From Streptomyces pilosus (GTDB taxonomy: Bacteria > Actinomycetota > Actinomycetes > Streptomycetales > Streptomycetaceae): a DNA stretch of 64,000 bases. How positions within the stretch are numbered: the stretch's first letter is position 1; each line of letters starts with the position of its first letter. Below the pieces are notes generated by a model. That model did no database searches and was not told the origin of the DNA. It worked only from the letters and a program-made list of their open reading frames with translations. Positions 36,564 to 45,952 of this stretch are shown here, piece after piece. A program made the position numbers and the translations under genes. The stretch lies in contig NZ_BMTU01000001.1 in the NCBI RefSeq assembly GCF_014649835.1, forward strand, positions 1,116,001 through 1,180,000. The letters run 5' to 3'.

Positions 36564-37343
36564 TCAGATCAGGTCGACGAGGTCCGCGATGGAGTCGACG
36601 ACCTTCGACGGCCGGTACGGGAAGTTCTCCACCTGCTCGGGCCGGGTCAGACCGGTGAGCACCAGGAACGTCTGCATCCCGGCCTCCATGCCGGCCAGGA
36701 CGTCGGTGTCCATCCGGTCGCCGATCATCGCGCTGCTCTCGGAGTGGGCCCCGATGGTGTTCAGCCCGGTGCGCATCATCAGCGGGTTCGGCTTGCCCGC
36801 GAAGTACGGCTGCTTGCCGGTGGCCTTGGTGATGAGCGCCGCCACCGCCCCGGTCGCCGGGAGCGGGCCCTCGGCGGACGGGCCGGTCTCGTCGGGGTTG
36901 GTGCAGATGAAGCGGGCGCCGTCGTTGATGAGCCGGACCGCCTTCGTCATCGCCTCGAAGGAGTACGTCCGCGTCTCCCCCAGCACCACGTAGTCGGGCT
37001 CGTGGTCGGTGAGGACGTAGCCGATGTCGTGCAGCGCGGTGGTGAGCCCGGCCTCGCCGATGACGTACGCCGACCCGCCCGGACGCTGGTCGTCCAGGAA
37101 CTGTGCGGTGGCGAGCGCCGAGGTCCAGATGTTCTCGATCGGGACGTCCAGCCCCATGCGGCGCAGCCGGGCGTGCAGGTCGCGCCCCGTGTAGATGGAG
37201 TTGTTGGTGAGGACCAGGAAGGGCCGGCCGGACTCGCGCAGTTTCTTGATGAACGCGTCGGCGCCGGGGATCGGTATGCCCTCGTGGATCAGCACCCCGT
37301 CCATGTCGGTGAGCCACGATTCGATCGGCTTGCGGTCTGCCAT
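36564..37343 (-). CDS. HAD-IIA family sugar phosphatase (NagD-like)
   Basis: A 259-residue haloacid dehalogenase phosphatase of subfamily IIA. Motif I is LTDMDGVLIHEG with nucleophile and acid Asp residues; motif II is LVLTNNS; motif III/IV is GKPNPLMM and AMIGDRMDTDVLAGMEAG. The large IIA cap lies between. NagD-type enzymes hydrolyse UMP and sugar phosphates. GGAGAA is 8 nt before the ATG at 37343. Longer frames into the upstream permease remnant are not used. Confidence 0.92.
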   Translation of the reverse strand: MADRKPIESWLTDMDGVLIHEGIPIPGADAFIKKLRESGRPFLVLTNNSIYTGRDLHARLRRMGLDVPIENIWTSALATAQFLDDQRPGGSAYVIGEAGLTTALHDIGYVLTDHEPDYVVLGETRTYSFEAMTKAVRLINDGARFICTNPDETGPSAEGPLPATGAVAALITKATGKQPYFAGKPNPLMMRTGLNTIGAHSESSAMIGDRMDTDVLAGMEAGMQTFLVLTGLTRPEQVENFPYRPSKVVDSIADLVDLI

Positions 37344-37529
37344 CTGCGGGTTCTCCTGCCGTACGCGGTCCTGCCGTGCGCTCCAGCCTAAACAGACGGA
37401 GATCACGAGGGAATGACCACCGTGCGTCCCGGCCCCGACGCGCACGCCACGAGCCGTCCTCGTCCACTCCCCTCCCCCACCGATGCCGGACCGCGCGACG
37501 CGCCCCTCCCCCATCGCCCCGGGCCGGTC

Positions 37530-37732
37530 CTGCTCGGCCCGCAGGGCCGTCGCCGTCCGCCCCCCGGCGGCCCGGCCGGCGGGCCACAGCGCTCCCAGCA
37601 CGGCGATGACCGGGCCGCCCAGTCCCAGCACGAGCGCGACCGGCCCGCCGTACACACGGAGGGGACGGACCCGGGCAGCCGCAGCCCGGCGCTCTCACCC
37701 ATCGCGGGAACGACGAGGCCACGCAGGGCCAC
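37530..37732 (-). pseudogene. Frameshifted remnant of an FtsX-type ABC permease
   Basis: The minus strand encodes VALRGLVVPAMGESAGLRLP, then GSVPS. After a 2-bp (GT) insertion near 37655 the next frame continues YGGPVALVLGLGG and ALWPAGRAAGGRTATALRAE. This is the C-terminal end of a MacB/FtsX permease (last membrane helix plus PARRAA..ALRAE tail). The rest of the gene is absent; the ROK gene abuts it. The remaining part of the 37344-37776 gap holds nothing recognisable. Confidence 0.65.
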
Positions 37733-37776
37733 CTGCCCGCACCGGGCCGCACGCCCCCCACCCGCAGCCGCAGGCC

Positions 37777-38889
37777 CTACGCATCACCCCGCCCGAACAC
37801 CGGGGCCAGCACCAACTGCGCCGCCCCCTCCGCCACCCCGAACGCACCGCCGGAGGCGAGCCGCACCGGCACCGCCGTGTCCCCCGTCCGCTCCGCGCGG
37901 GCGTCCAGCACCGCCTGCACGCCCCGCACGAACGCCTCCGCGTCCGCCTCCACGGTGCGCCCGCCCAGCAGCACCCGGTCGATGTCCAGCAGCCCCACCA
38001 GATTCGCCGCCCCCGCCCCCAGCACGCGCGCCGCCTCCCCCACCTCACCGCGCGCCACCGCCCCGAGGCACAGCGCCTCCACGCATCCCCGGTCACCGCA
38101 CCCGCACGGCGGTCCGTCGAGCTGCACCACCTGGTGCCCGAACTCCCCCGCCGCCGTGCGCGGCCCGCGGTGCACGCTCCCGCCGATCACCAGCCCCGCC
38201 CCCAGTCCCGTACCGAGGTGCAGGTAGGCGAAGGACCCGCCCTCGCCGCCGACCGCCAGTCCCAGCGCCGCCGCGTTGGTGTCCTTGTCGACGACGACCG
38301 GCACCCCCAGCCGTTCCGCCAGCGCGTCCCGCAGCGGGAAGCCGTCCCACTCGGGGAACCCGGTCACCCGGTGCAGCACGCCCCGCCGGTGGTCGAGCGG
38401 CCCGGGCAGCGCCACCCCGGCCCCCAGCAACGGCCGCACCCCGGCCCCGTCCGCGCGCAGCGCCTCCACGGCACCGGCCACCCCGGCCAGTACCGCCTCC
38501 GCCCCCGCGCCCAGGTCCAGCGGAGCCCGCCGCCGGGCCACCACCGCCCCGTCGAGGTCGGCCAGCACCACCCGCGTCTCGTCCCGGTCCAGGTGCACGC
38601 CCACCGCGTGTCCGGCCTCCGGCACCAGGCGCAGCACCGTGCGCGGCTTGCCGCCCGTGGACGCCCGGCGTCCGGCGTCCGCCGCGAGGCCCTCCTCCCG
38701 CAGCCGGGCCGTGATCTTGCTGACCGCCTGCGGGGTGAGGCCGGTCCGCTCGGCGAGTTCCAGCCGGCTGATGCCGTCCGCTCCGGCGGTGCGCAGCAGG
38801 TCCAGCACGAGCGCGGTGTTGTGACTGCGCAGGGCGAGCAGGTTCGCCCCCTGCTGGCCGCCGCCCCTGCCGTCGTTCGTCCTGTTCAC
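37777..38889 (-). CDS. ROK-family transcriptional repressor (NagC/XylR type)
   Basis: A 370-residue sugar-responsive repressor. An N-terminal winged HTH (LLALRSHNTALVLDLLRTAG to LTPQAVSKITARLREEG) precedes an actin-like ROK kinase domain with DKDTNAAALG, HLGTGLGAGLVIGG and the zinc motif GHQVVQLDGPPCGCGDRGC. It starts at the GTG at 38889 with GGGAG 8 nt upstream. It is divergent from a Gfo/Idh/MocA operon, with a 23-bp inverted repeat between them, so autoregulation and control of that operon are likely. The effector sugar is not known. Confidence 0.9.
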   Translation of the reverse strand: MNRTNDGRGGGQQGANLLALRSHNTALVLDLLRTAGADGISRLELAERTGLTPQAVSKITARLREEGLAADAGRRASTGGKPRTVLRLVPEAGHAVGVHLDRDETRVVLADLDGAVVARRRAPLDLGAGAEAVLAGVAGAVEALRADGAGVRPLLGAGVALPGPLDHRRGVLHRVTGFPEWDGFPLRDALAERLGVPVVVDKDTNAAALGLAVGGEGGSFAYLHLGTGLGAGLVIGGSVHRGPRTAAGEFGHQVVQLDGPPCGCGDRGCVEALCLGAVARGEVGEAARVLGAGAANLVGLLDIDRVLLGGRTVEADAEAFVRGVQAVLDARAERTGDTAVPVRLASGGAFGVAEGAAQLVLAPVFGRGDA

Positions 38890-38914
38890 CCGCCCATTCT
38901 CCCTCCCGCTTGCA

Positions 38915-38937
38915 CTTTGGCAACAGCGTTGCGAAAG
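38915..38937. promoter_or_regulatory. ROK-type operator between divergent genes
   Basis: CTTTGGCAAC and GTTGCGAAAG are 9/10 inverted repeats with an AGC centre, 26 nt from the ROK start and 9 nt before the Gfo start. The GCAAC-N-GTTGC core fits known ROK repressor sites. Confidence 0.75.
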
Positions 38938-38945
38938 TAGGAGGC

Positions 38946-40013
38946 ATGACTGGCACTCCCCTCCGCGTCGGCCTCGTCGGCTACGGCCTCGCGGGCTCCG
39001 TGTTCCACGCCCCGCTGATCGCCGCGACCGAGGGCCTCGCGCTCGACACGGTCGTCACCTCGAACCCCGAGCGGCAGCAGCAGGCGCGCGCCGCGTTCCC
39101 GGACGTACGCGTCGCCGCGACCCCGGACGAGCTGTTCGCCCGCGCCGGCGAAATCGACCTGATCGTCATCGCGTCCCCGAACAGGACGCACGTACCGCTC
39201 GCCAGGACCGCTCTCGAGGCCGGTCTGCCGGTCGTCGTCGACAAGCCGATCGCCGGCACGGCGGCCGAGGCGCGCGAGCTGGCGGCGCTCGCCGAGGAGC
39301 GGGGCCTGCTCCTGTCCGTCTTCCAGAACCGCCGCTGGGACAACGACTTCCTCACCCTGCGCAAGCTGATCGACGAGGGCGAACTCGGCGACGTGTACCG
39401 CTTCGAGTCCCGTTTCGAGCGGTGGCGTCCGCAGCTCAAGGGCGGCTGGCGGGAGTCCGGCGACCCGGCAGAGATCGGAGGTCTGCTCTACGACCTCGGC
39501 AGCCACGTCGTCGACCAGGCGCTGGTCCTCTTCGGCCCGGTGACCTCCGTCTACGCCGAGTCGGACGTCCGCCGCGACGGCGCGCGCACCGACGACGACA
39601 CCTTCATCGCGCTCACGCACGCGAGCGGCGTCCGCTCCCACCTGTACGTCTCCGCGACGACGGCCCAGCTCGGCCCGCGCTTCCGCGCCCTCGGCTCGAA
39701 GTCCGGCTACGTCAAGCACGGCCTGGACCCCCAGGAGGCCGCCCTGCGCGACGGCCAGCGCCCCGGCACCGGCTGGGGCATGGAGCCCGAGGAGCTGTGG
39801 GGCCGCATCGGCGCCGGGGAGTCCCCGGTGACCGGCGGCGGACACCCCGTACCGACCCTCCCCGGCGACTACCCCGCCTACTACGCGGCCGTGGCGGAGG
39901 CCCTGCTGTCCGGCGGCCCCAATCCGGTGACCGCGCTGGAGGCGGCCGCGGCCCTCGACGTACTGGAGGCGGCCCGCCGCTCCGCTGACGAGAAGGTGAC
40001 GGTGACCCTGTGA
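38946..40013 (+). CDS. Gfo/Idh/MocA-family oxidoreductase
   Basis: NAD(P)-dependent sugar or inositol dehydrogenase-like protein of 355 residues. The N-terminal Rossmann fold has LVGYGLAGSVFHAPLI and VIASPNRTHVPLA. The EKP-type motif is VVVDKPIAGTAAEARELAAL with the catalytic Lys. FQNRRWDNDFLTLRKLID and GGLLYDLGSHVVDQALVLFG are typical of the C-terminal domain. AGGAGG is very close (1 nt) to the ATG at 38946. It is the first gene of a two-gene operon with the UPF0303-like gene (GTGA overlap), under the putative ROK operator. Confidence 0.9.
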   Translation: MTGTPLRVGLVGYGLAGSVFHAPLIAATEGLALDTVVTSNPERQQQARAAFPDVRVAATPDELFARAGEIDLIVIASPNRTHVPLARTALEAGLPVVVDKPIAGTAAEARELAALAEERGLLLSVFQNRRWDNDFLTLRKLIDEGELGDVYRFESRFERWRPQLKGGWRESGDPAEIGGLLYDLGSHVVDQALVLFGPVTSVYAESDVRRDGARTDDDTFIALTHASGVRSHLYVSATTAQLGPRFRALGSKSGYVKHGLDPQEAALRDGQRPGTGWGMEPEELWGRIGAGESPVTGGGHPVPTLPGDYPAYYAAVAEALLSGGPNPVTALEAAAALDVLEAARRSADEKVTVTL

Positions 40014-40498
40014 CGACCCCGGACGCGACCCCGACCGTGGAGGAGCTGGAGGCGCAGGAACGCCGCCTGGTCTTCGAGCACTTCACCCACGACGACGCCT
40101 GGGCCCTCGGCTCCCTGCTGGTGGCGACGGCGCGCGAGCGCCGGGCCCCCGTCGCCATCGACATCCACCGCGCGGGCCAGCAGCTCTTCCACGCCGCCCT
40201 GCCCGGCTCCGCGCCCGACAACGACGCCTGGATCGCCCGCAAGCGCCGGGTCGTCGAGCGCTACGGCTCCGCCTCCTACCTGGTCGGCGCCCGTCACCGC
40301 GCCAAGGGCACGACGTTCGAGGCCTCCTCCCGACTGGACCCGGACACGTACGCGGCCCACGGCGGTTCGTTCCCCATCACCGTCCGGGGCGCGGGCGTCA
40401 TCGGCGCGGTGACGGTCTCGGGCCTCCCCCAATTGGAGGACCACAACATGGTCGTGGAAGCCCTGGACCGCTTCCTGGCCGACGCTCAGGCCACCTAG
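40010..40498 (+). CDS. UPF0303/heme-degrading-domain-like protein
   Basis: A 162-residue protein of the GlcG/HbpS-like UPF0303 family. Landmarks are FTHDDAWALGSLLVATARER, VAIDIHRAGQQLFHAALPGS, NDAWIARKRRVVERYGSASY and GGSFPITVRGAGVIGAVTVS. The conserved GxGVIGAVTVSGL segment defines the fold. Function of the family is not settled. It is translationally coupled to the oxidoreductase by GTGA. Confidence 0.85.
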   Translation: MTTPDATPTVEELEAQERRLVFEHFTHDDAWALGSLLVATARERRAPVAIDIHRAGQQLFHAALPGSAPDNDAWIARKRRVVERYGSASYLVGARHRAKGTTFEASSRLDPDTYAAHGGSFPITVRGAGVIGAVTVSGLPQLEDHNMVVEALDRFLADAQAT

Positions 40499-40526
40499 GG
40501 GCGCGGGGAACTGCGCGAAGGGGGTC

Positions 40527-40543
40527 CGGGGGCGAAGCCCCCG
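40527..40543. terminator. Short GC hairpin after UPF0303 gene
   Basis: CGGGGGC-GAA-GCCCCCG follows 29 nt after the stop. This sequence type is frequent in Streptomyces intergenic regions; termination is plausible but unproven. Confidence 0.5.
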
Positions 40544-40599
40544 AGGACGGGAAGGGAAGGGGCGGCGGGGGCGAAATCTCAACCCCGCCGCCCACCCCC

Positions 40600-41457
40600 C
40601 TACGCGTCCGCGAACACCTGCCGCTGCCGCCCCAGCCCCCCGATCTCCAGCTCCACCACGTCCCCCGCCCGCAGATACGGTTTCGGCTCCGGCCGCCCCA
40701 TCGCCACCCCCGCCGGCGTCCCGGTGTTGATGACGTCACCGGGATACAGCGTCATGAAGTGACTGACGTACCGCACGACCTCCCCCACCGGGAAGATCTG
40801 CTCGGCCGTCGTGCCGTCCTGCTTCAGCTCGCCGTTCACCCACAGCCGCAGCGACAGGTCCTGCGGGTCGGCCACCTCGTCCGCCGTCACCAGCCACGGC
40901 CCCAGCGGATTGAACGTCTCGCAGTTCTTCCCCTTGTCCCAGGTCCCGCCCCGCTCGATCTGGAACTCCCGCTCGGACACGTCGTGCGCGACGGCGTACC
41001 CAGCGACGTGCGCGAGGCCGTCCTCCGCCGACTCCAGGTACCGCGCCGTACGCCCGATGACGACGGCCAGTTCGACCTCCCAGTCGGTCTTCACCGACCC
41101 GCGCGGCACCAGCACCGTGTCCTCGGGCCCGACGACCGTGTCCGCCGCCTTGAAGAAGATCACCGGCTCGGAAGGCGGTTCGGCCCCCGTCTCGCGGGCG
41201 TGGTCGTGGTAGTTCAGCCCGATGCACACGATCTTCCCGATCCGTGCCACCGGCGGCCCGATCCGCAGCCCCGCCTCGTCCAGCGCGAGCAGCTCACCGG
41301 TGCCGGCGGCGGCCCTGATCCGGCCGAGCGCCGCCTCGTCGGCGAGCAGCGCCCCGTCGATGTCGGCGACGAGGCCCGACAGGTCGCGCAGGGTGCCCTC
41401 GGCGTCGAGCAGCGCGGGCCGCTCCCGTCCCGGCGCGCCGACTCGCAGCAGCTTCAT
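40600..41457 (-). CDS. Fumarylacetoacetate hydrolase-family protein
   Basis: A 285-residue enzyme of the FAH superfamily. CIGLNYHDHARETGAEPPSE, FFKAADTVVGPEDTV and KTDWEVELAVVIG (metal-binding acidic residues) are visible, then EREFQIERGGTWDKGK and NTGTPAGVAMG. Members hydrolyse or isomerise 2-oxo acids in aromatic or sugar-acid breakdown. GGGAGA is 7-8 nt before the ATG at 41457. The neighbouring oxidoreductase operon and this gene may share a sugar pathway, but nothing in the sequence proves it. Confidence 0.9.
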   Translation of the reverse strand: MKLLRVGAPGRERPALLDAEGTLRDLSGLVADIDGALLADEAALGRIRAAAGTGELLALDEAGLRIGPPVARIGKIVCIGLNYHDHARETGAEPPSEPVIFFKAADTVVGPEDTVLVPRGSVKTDWEVELAVVIGRTARYLESAEDGLAHVAGYAVAHDVSEREFQIERGGTWDKGKNCETFNPLGPWLVTADEVADPQDLSLRLWVNGELKQDGTTAEQIFPVGEVVRYVSHFMTLYPGDVINTGTPAGVAMGRPEPKPYLRAGDVVELEIGGLGRQRQVFADA

Positions 41458-41630
41458 GATCACGTCTCCCTCGGTCGCGGGCCCGCCGACGGCGCCCGCC
41501 CGGTACACGGCGGGCCACAGTCATCGGAGGACTGATCGATCCTCCAAGCCCGCCGGGTCACTCCGCAAGACCCCGTTCACGTACTGGACCGCGGGGCCGC
41601 CCGCGTACCCCCTCACCGGCAGAGCCGCCC

Positions 41631-42350
41631 TCACCGGTAGAGCACGGACCGTTCCACCACGCTCCACGTGGTGCTCGTCACCATGTACAGGGCGGCGGCA
41701 AGCGGCAGGACGGCGACGGTGATCAGCGTGAAGAAGGACATGAACGGCATCACCTTGGTGACGGCCGCCAGTCCCGGCACCTGCTGCCCGTCGTCGGCGC
41801 CGGCCGTGAGGGCCCGGGCGGCGTCCGTCATCCGCCGGGACAACCGGTAGCCGAACCAGGCGACCACCGTGACGACCGCGAACAGCCCGAGGTACACCAG
41901 CCCGGCCCCGCCGAACACCCCGCCGCCCGCGAGCGCGTCCGCCCACCGTCCGCCGAGCGGCGCGTCGAACAGCCGGTGGCCGAGGAGCTCGTTGGGGCGT
42001 CCGCCGATCGTCTCGTTGGAGAACAGGTGGTACAGCAGGAAGAACGCGGGCAGCTGGAACAGGCTCGGCAGGCAGCCGGACAGCGGCGACACCTTCTCCC
42101 GCGTGTGCAGTTCCAGCACGGCCCGCTGCAGCTTCTCGGGGTCGCGCGCGTGCTTGCGGCGCAGTTCGGCGATGCGCGGCTGGAGCGCGGCCCGGGCCTT
42201 CTGGCCGCGTGCGGCGGCCCGGGAGAGGGGGTGGACGAGGAGGCGTACGAGCGCGGTGAACAGGACGATCGCGGCGGCCGCGGCGAAGGCGCCGAACAGC
42301 GGCTGGAGCAGGTCGGACAGGTGCTCGACCAGGCTGGCGAAGACGGACAT
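41631..42350 (-). CDS. YidC/Oxa1-family membrane protein insertase (second copy type)
   Basis: A 239-residue integral membrane insertase-like protein, shorter than the main actinobacterial YidC. Helices include FGAFAAAAAIVLFTALVRLL and PSLFQLPAFFLLYHLFS. The conserved cytosolic loop carries LQPRIAELRRKHARDPEKLQ and the KVSPLSGCLPSLFQ motif before the second core helix. The C-terminal helices end TLITVAVLPLAAALYMVTST. The DUF6412-like gene upstream is in the same direction, so an operon is likely. Its role relative to the housekeeping YidC is not known. Confidence 0.87.
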   Translation of the reverse strand: MSVFASLVEHLSDLLQPLFGAFAAAAAIVLFTALVRLLVHPLSRAAARGQKARAALQPRIAELRRKHARDPEKLQRAVLELHTREKVSPLSGCLPSLFQLPAFFLLYHLFSNETIGGRPNELLGHRLFDAPLGGRWADALAGGGVFGGAGLVYLGLFAVVTVVAWFGYRLSRRMTDAARALTAGADDGQQVPGLAAVTKVMPFMSFFTLITVAVLPLAAALYMVTSTTWSVVERSVLYR

Positions 42351-42485
42351 GGGTGAGCCCTCCGGGGGTCTCGTCGTGCCGGAGGTCCCGGGCGTGCCGG
42401 GACGGATGTACGGGATGGCGGCATGACGACCCGCGGCAGGGCGCGGTACGGGAAGGGAAGGAACGGAAGAAGTGCTGCCCGGGCC

Positions 42486-42809
42486 CTACGCGGCGGTCGC
42501 CGGGAGGGCGTGTCCCGGAGCCCGCGGCCGGGTGCGCCCCTTGGCGTCGGGGTCGCGCTGGGGCAGGAAGGCGGTGCGCCGGTCACGGTCGCGGATGGCC
42601 GTACGGACCCGGGTGGGCGGCACGACGGGCGCGGAGCGCGCGGCGACGAGGGAGCAGACGGTGAGCGCGCTGCCGGCGGCCGCGGTCGCGGCGAGCGCGA
42701 CGTCGACCACGGAGAGCCCGCCGGCGGCCGGCAGCAGGACGAGGAGGAACGAGAGCAGCGGGAGGAGCACGCCGAAGGCGGACCGCACGGTCACCCGGTG
42801 CCGGATCAC
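42486..42809 (-). CDS. Small membrane protein, DUF6412-like
   Basis: A 107-residue protein with two hydrophobic helices (FGVLLPLLSFLLVLLPAAGG and VDVALAATAAAGSALTVCSL) and a basic C-terminal tail (RTAIRDRDRRTAFLPQRDPD). This matches the DUF6412 proteins that I recall sitting next to the second YidC of Streptomyces. An AGGAGGG site 7 nt upstream fixes the GTG at 42809. The next 286 bp upstream hold no gene. Confidence 0.75.
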   Translation of the reverse strand: MIRHRVTVRSAFGVLLPLLSFLLVLLPAAGGLSVVDVALAATAAAGSALTVCSLVAARSAPVVPPTRVRTAIRDRDRRTAFLPQRDPDAKGRTRPRAPGHALPATAA

Positions 42810-43095
42810 TCGCCGTCCCTCCTTCCGTCGCCCTCGTCCCGCGGGACCTGCTGTCCTGCCGGACCCGCTGTCGCGCCGGTGCACAGGTCCGCCGGCCCTC
42901 ACCGGACCGCCGGCCTCACCGGGTCGAGCCCCGGTCACCGCACCAGCCACAACGTCCGGGAGGGGCCCCACGGTTCCACCTCACCGGAAATTCACCGTAC
43001 GCCCCCGGGACGCCCCTCCCCCGGCGCCCCGGAGCGGCCCTCCGACCCCCCTGCGCCCTCACCTTCTGTCACCCGTCGGCAGTACCGTGTCCCCC

Positions 43096-44109
43096 ATGCG
43101 CCCCGACACGCCTGCCGAAAACGTCGACCACACCGCTGAAGCCGCCCGTCTGGAGCGGACCGCCGACCTCTACCCCGAGGACGCCGAGGCCCTGCTCCTG
43201 CGGGCCGCCGCCCACCGCGAACTCTCCGGCGACCGCCCCGCCGCGACCACCCTCTACGACCGCCTCCTCGCCTCGGACGCGGCCCTGGACCAGCCGTTCC
43301 TGGTCCGCGCCCTGAAGGCCTCGAACCTCTGGGAGTACGGCCACGAGGCCGAGGCCCGCGCGATCATCACCGGCATCCGCGCGGCGGCCCCGCGCGACCC
43401 CGCGCCCTGGGTGATCGTCGCGGAGTCCCTGGAGGCGCACGACGAGCTGGAGCAGGCGCACGAGACGTACACGCAGGCGGTACGCCTGCTGCTGACCGGG
43501 GTGTCGCAGCCCCCGCGCGCCGCCCACCCCCTCCTCTTCGGCCGCCACCGTGTCCGCAGGATGCTCGGCGCGGCGCACGACGAGTGGGACGCCCTGGCGG
43601 ACACCGTCCACACCCTCCCGGTCACCCTGGACGAGCTCCACGACCCCAAGCGCGTGTGGTCCCTGGGCTCGGAGAACCCGGCGGAGCTGGAGGCGGAGAT
43701 CCTGCGCCTGCGCGCGGAAGTGGGCGCGTTCCGCGAGGCCCTGTCCCGCCCGTTCCCGGTCGCGGTCCTGCACTGGCCGGCGGCGGAACTGACGGAGCTG
43801 ACGGAGGCATACCCGGCGCTGAACGTGGAGTACCCCTCCTACGACGCCCACCTGGCGTCGATAGAGGCGGACCTGCGCGAGCTCGCCGCCTCCGGCACCG
43901 GCAACCTCGGCATCGTCACGGGCACCGTCCCGTCGTTCGAGGCCTTCGCCGCCTCGGAGCTCACCTCCCCCGACGACCCGGCCCTCCTCCCCCAGTACGC
44001 GACCACGCTGGCGGCCCGGGGACGGGCGACGGCGTGGCCGCCGGAGCGGTCGGCGGCGTGCTGGTGCGGCTCGGGCCGGACGTACGGCGACTGCCACGGC
44101 ACCGCGTGA
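43096..44109 (+). CDS. TPR and SEC-C motif protein
   Basis: A 337-residue cytosolic protein. The first half consists of TPR-like helices (ARLERTADLYPEDAEALLLR, LVRALKASNLWEYGHEAEAR, IVAESLEAHDELEQAHETYT). The C-terminus ends in a SEC-C zinc motif, CWCGSGRTYGDCH, as found at the tail of SecA and many stand-alone proteins. The function is unknown; SEC-C binds zinc and often mediates contacts with nucleic acid or ribosomes. The ATG at 43096 is the first after the gene-free leader. Confidence 0.85.
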   Translation: MRPDTPAENVDHTAEAARLERTADLYPEDAEALLLRAAAHRELSGDRPAATTLYDRLLASDAALDQPFLVRALKASNLWEYGHEAEARAIITGIRAAAPRDPAPWVIVAESLEAHDELEQAHETYTQAVRLLLTGVSQPPRAAHPLLFGRHRVRRMLGAAHDEWDALADTVHTLPVTLDELHDPKRVWSLGSENPAELEAEILRLRAEVGAFREALSRPFPVAVLHWPAAELTELTEAYPALNVEYPSYDAHLASIEADLRELAASGTGNLGIVTGTVPSFEAFAASELTSPDDPALLPQYATTLAARGRATAWPPERSAACWCGSGRTYGDCHGTA

Positions 44110-44187
44110 CGGCTCGGCGGCTTGACGGTGCGCCCGCCCGCCGGCTCGGCGAACGGGCGCACCGCTGCTGCTGCCGCTACCGGCCGG

Positions 44188-45063
<876 letters not shown>

Positions 45064-45084
45064 TTAGAACATAGCGCGCAATCG

Positions 45085-45114
45085 AGTTGTGCACAACTAA
45101 GTTGCGCGCAACTT
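45085..45114. promoter_or_regulatory. Two adjacent perfect palindromes (MarR/OhrR-type operators)
   Basis: AGTTGTGCACAACT (45085-45098) and AAGTTGCGCGCAACTT (45099-45114) abut each other and share the core AGTTG..CAACT. They are 64 to 93 nt upstream of the hydrolase start in an AT-rich patch. Size and symmetry suit MarR/OhrR dimers; no such regulator is encoded in this window. Confidence 0.7.
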
Positions 45115-45316
45115 ATTGACGCCATCCCACCCGGGCGCCTCAGCAGACCGGCTCCCCCGCCGAACCGACGCCTCCCCACCCGGGGGGCACGACCGGTGAT
45201 CACTCCGGCCGCACCCCCTCATTCCACCCGCCCCAGCGGACCCTCACCTCCACCGACGGGTCGAGATCCCGCCTCCATCGGTGGTTGCAGGAGACCGCCC
45301 CCGACCTCAACCACCA

Positions 45317-45637
45317 TCAACTCCCTGACGGATCCGCGCGGACTGAGCCGCCCCGCTGCCGCGGCTGACTCAGGGCGACCAGAAGCAGCCCTCCCAGCAA
45401 CAGGGCGTTGCCGCCGACATAGCGGGCCTCCGGAGGAACACTCGGCAGGACGCGGAAGTACATGAGGCCCTGCAGAAGAATGGACACCCCGATGAGCAGG
45501 GCCCCGAGACCGTAGAGCTTCGGCCTGGCGACATGACGGCGCGCCGAGGGCACAACCCACCCCGTCCGCAGCGTGCCCACCCCCGACGCGACCATCAGCA
45601 ACCCCACGAGCACGCCGATTCCCACTACCCACACCAT
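45317..45637 (-). CDS. Small membrane protein
   Basis: A 106-residue protein with three hydrophobic helices (VVGIGVLVGLLMVASGVGTL, LGALLIGVSILLQGLMYFRV, GNALLLGGLLLVALSQ) joined by short loops. I do not recognise the family. It starts at the ATG at 45637 and is the last gene before the defence island. A frame on the other strand through 45533-45950 is not supported. Confidence 0.7.
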   Translation of the reverse strand: MVWVVGIGVLVGLLMVASGVGTLRTGWVVPSARRHVARPKLYGLGALLIGVSILLQGLMYFRVLPSVPPEARYVGGNALLLGGLLLVALSQPRQRGGSVRADPSGS

Positions 45638-45952
45638 GGAGCCCCTTCCCTTCCCACGGACCAGAACCGGAACGAGATCGACGCCCGGCTCGAAGATCCC
45701 CCCACCCTCGCCCCACCGAGCAGCACCCGACCAGGGCAGGACCAGGCAGTCTCCACCGTGCCCTTACTGCCGTCGCCACCCGCGTACCGGGATCCGGCCC
45801 CGGAGGGACCTGTCAGCGAGCCGCCCCCGGAGCGGCCGCGACGGCCCTCAACAGATCCCGCAGCAACTCGCAGTCCACGCTCCCGGGCTTTCGGAACCGC
45901 AGGCACCCCTGGCCATGTCCCGCCCGGCCGGCAGCGCCGGCAGAATGCTGGT
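45638..45952. other. Gene-free boundary segment before defence island
   Basis: The 315 bp between the small membrane protein and vsr show no convincing gene, hairpin or attachment site. The vsr reading frame is open through most of it, but the encoded stretch is Pro/Arg-rich and unlike Vsr. Confidence 0.5.

Noticed and set aside
45533..45952. Extended N-terminus of Vsr
   Set aside because: The added residues are Pro/Arg-rich, overlap the membrane-protein gene on the other strand and are unlike any Vsr.
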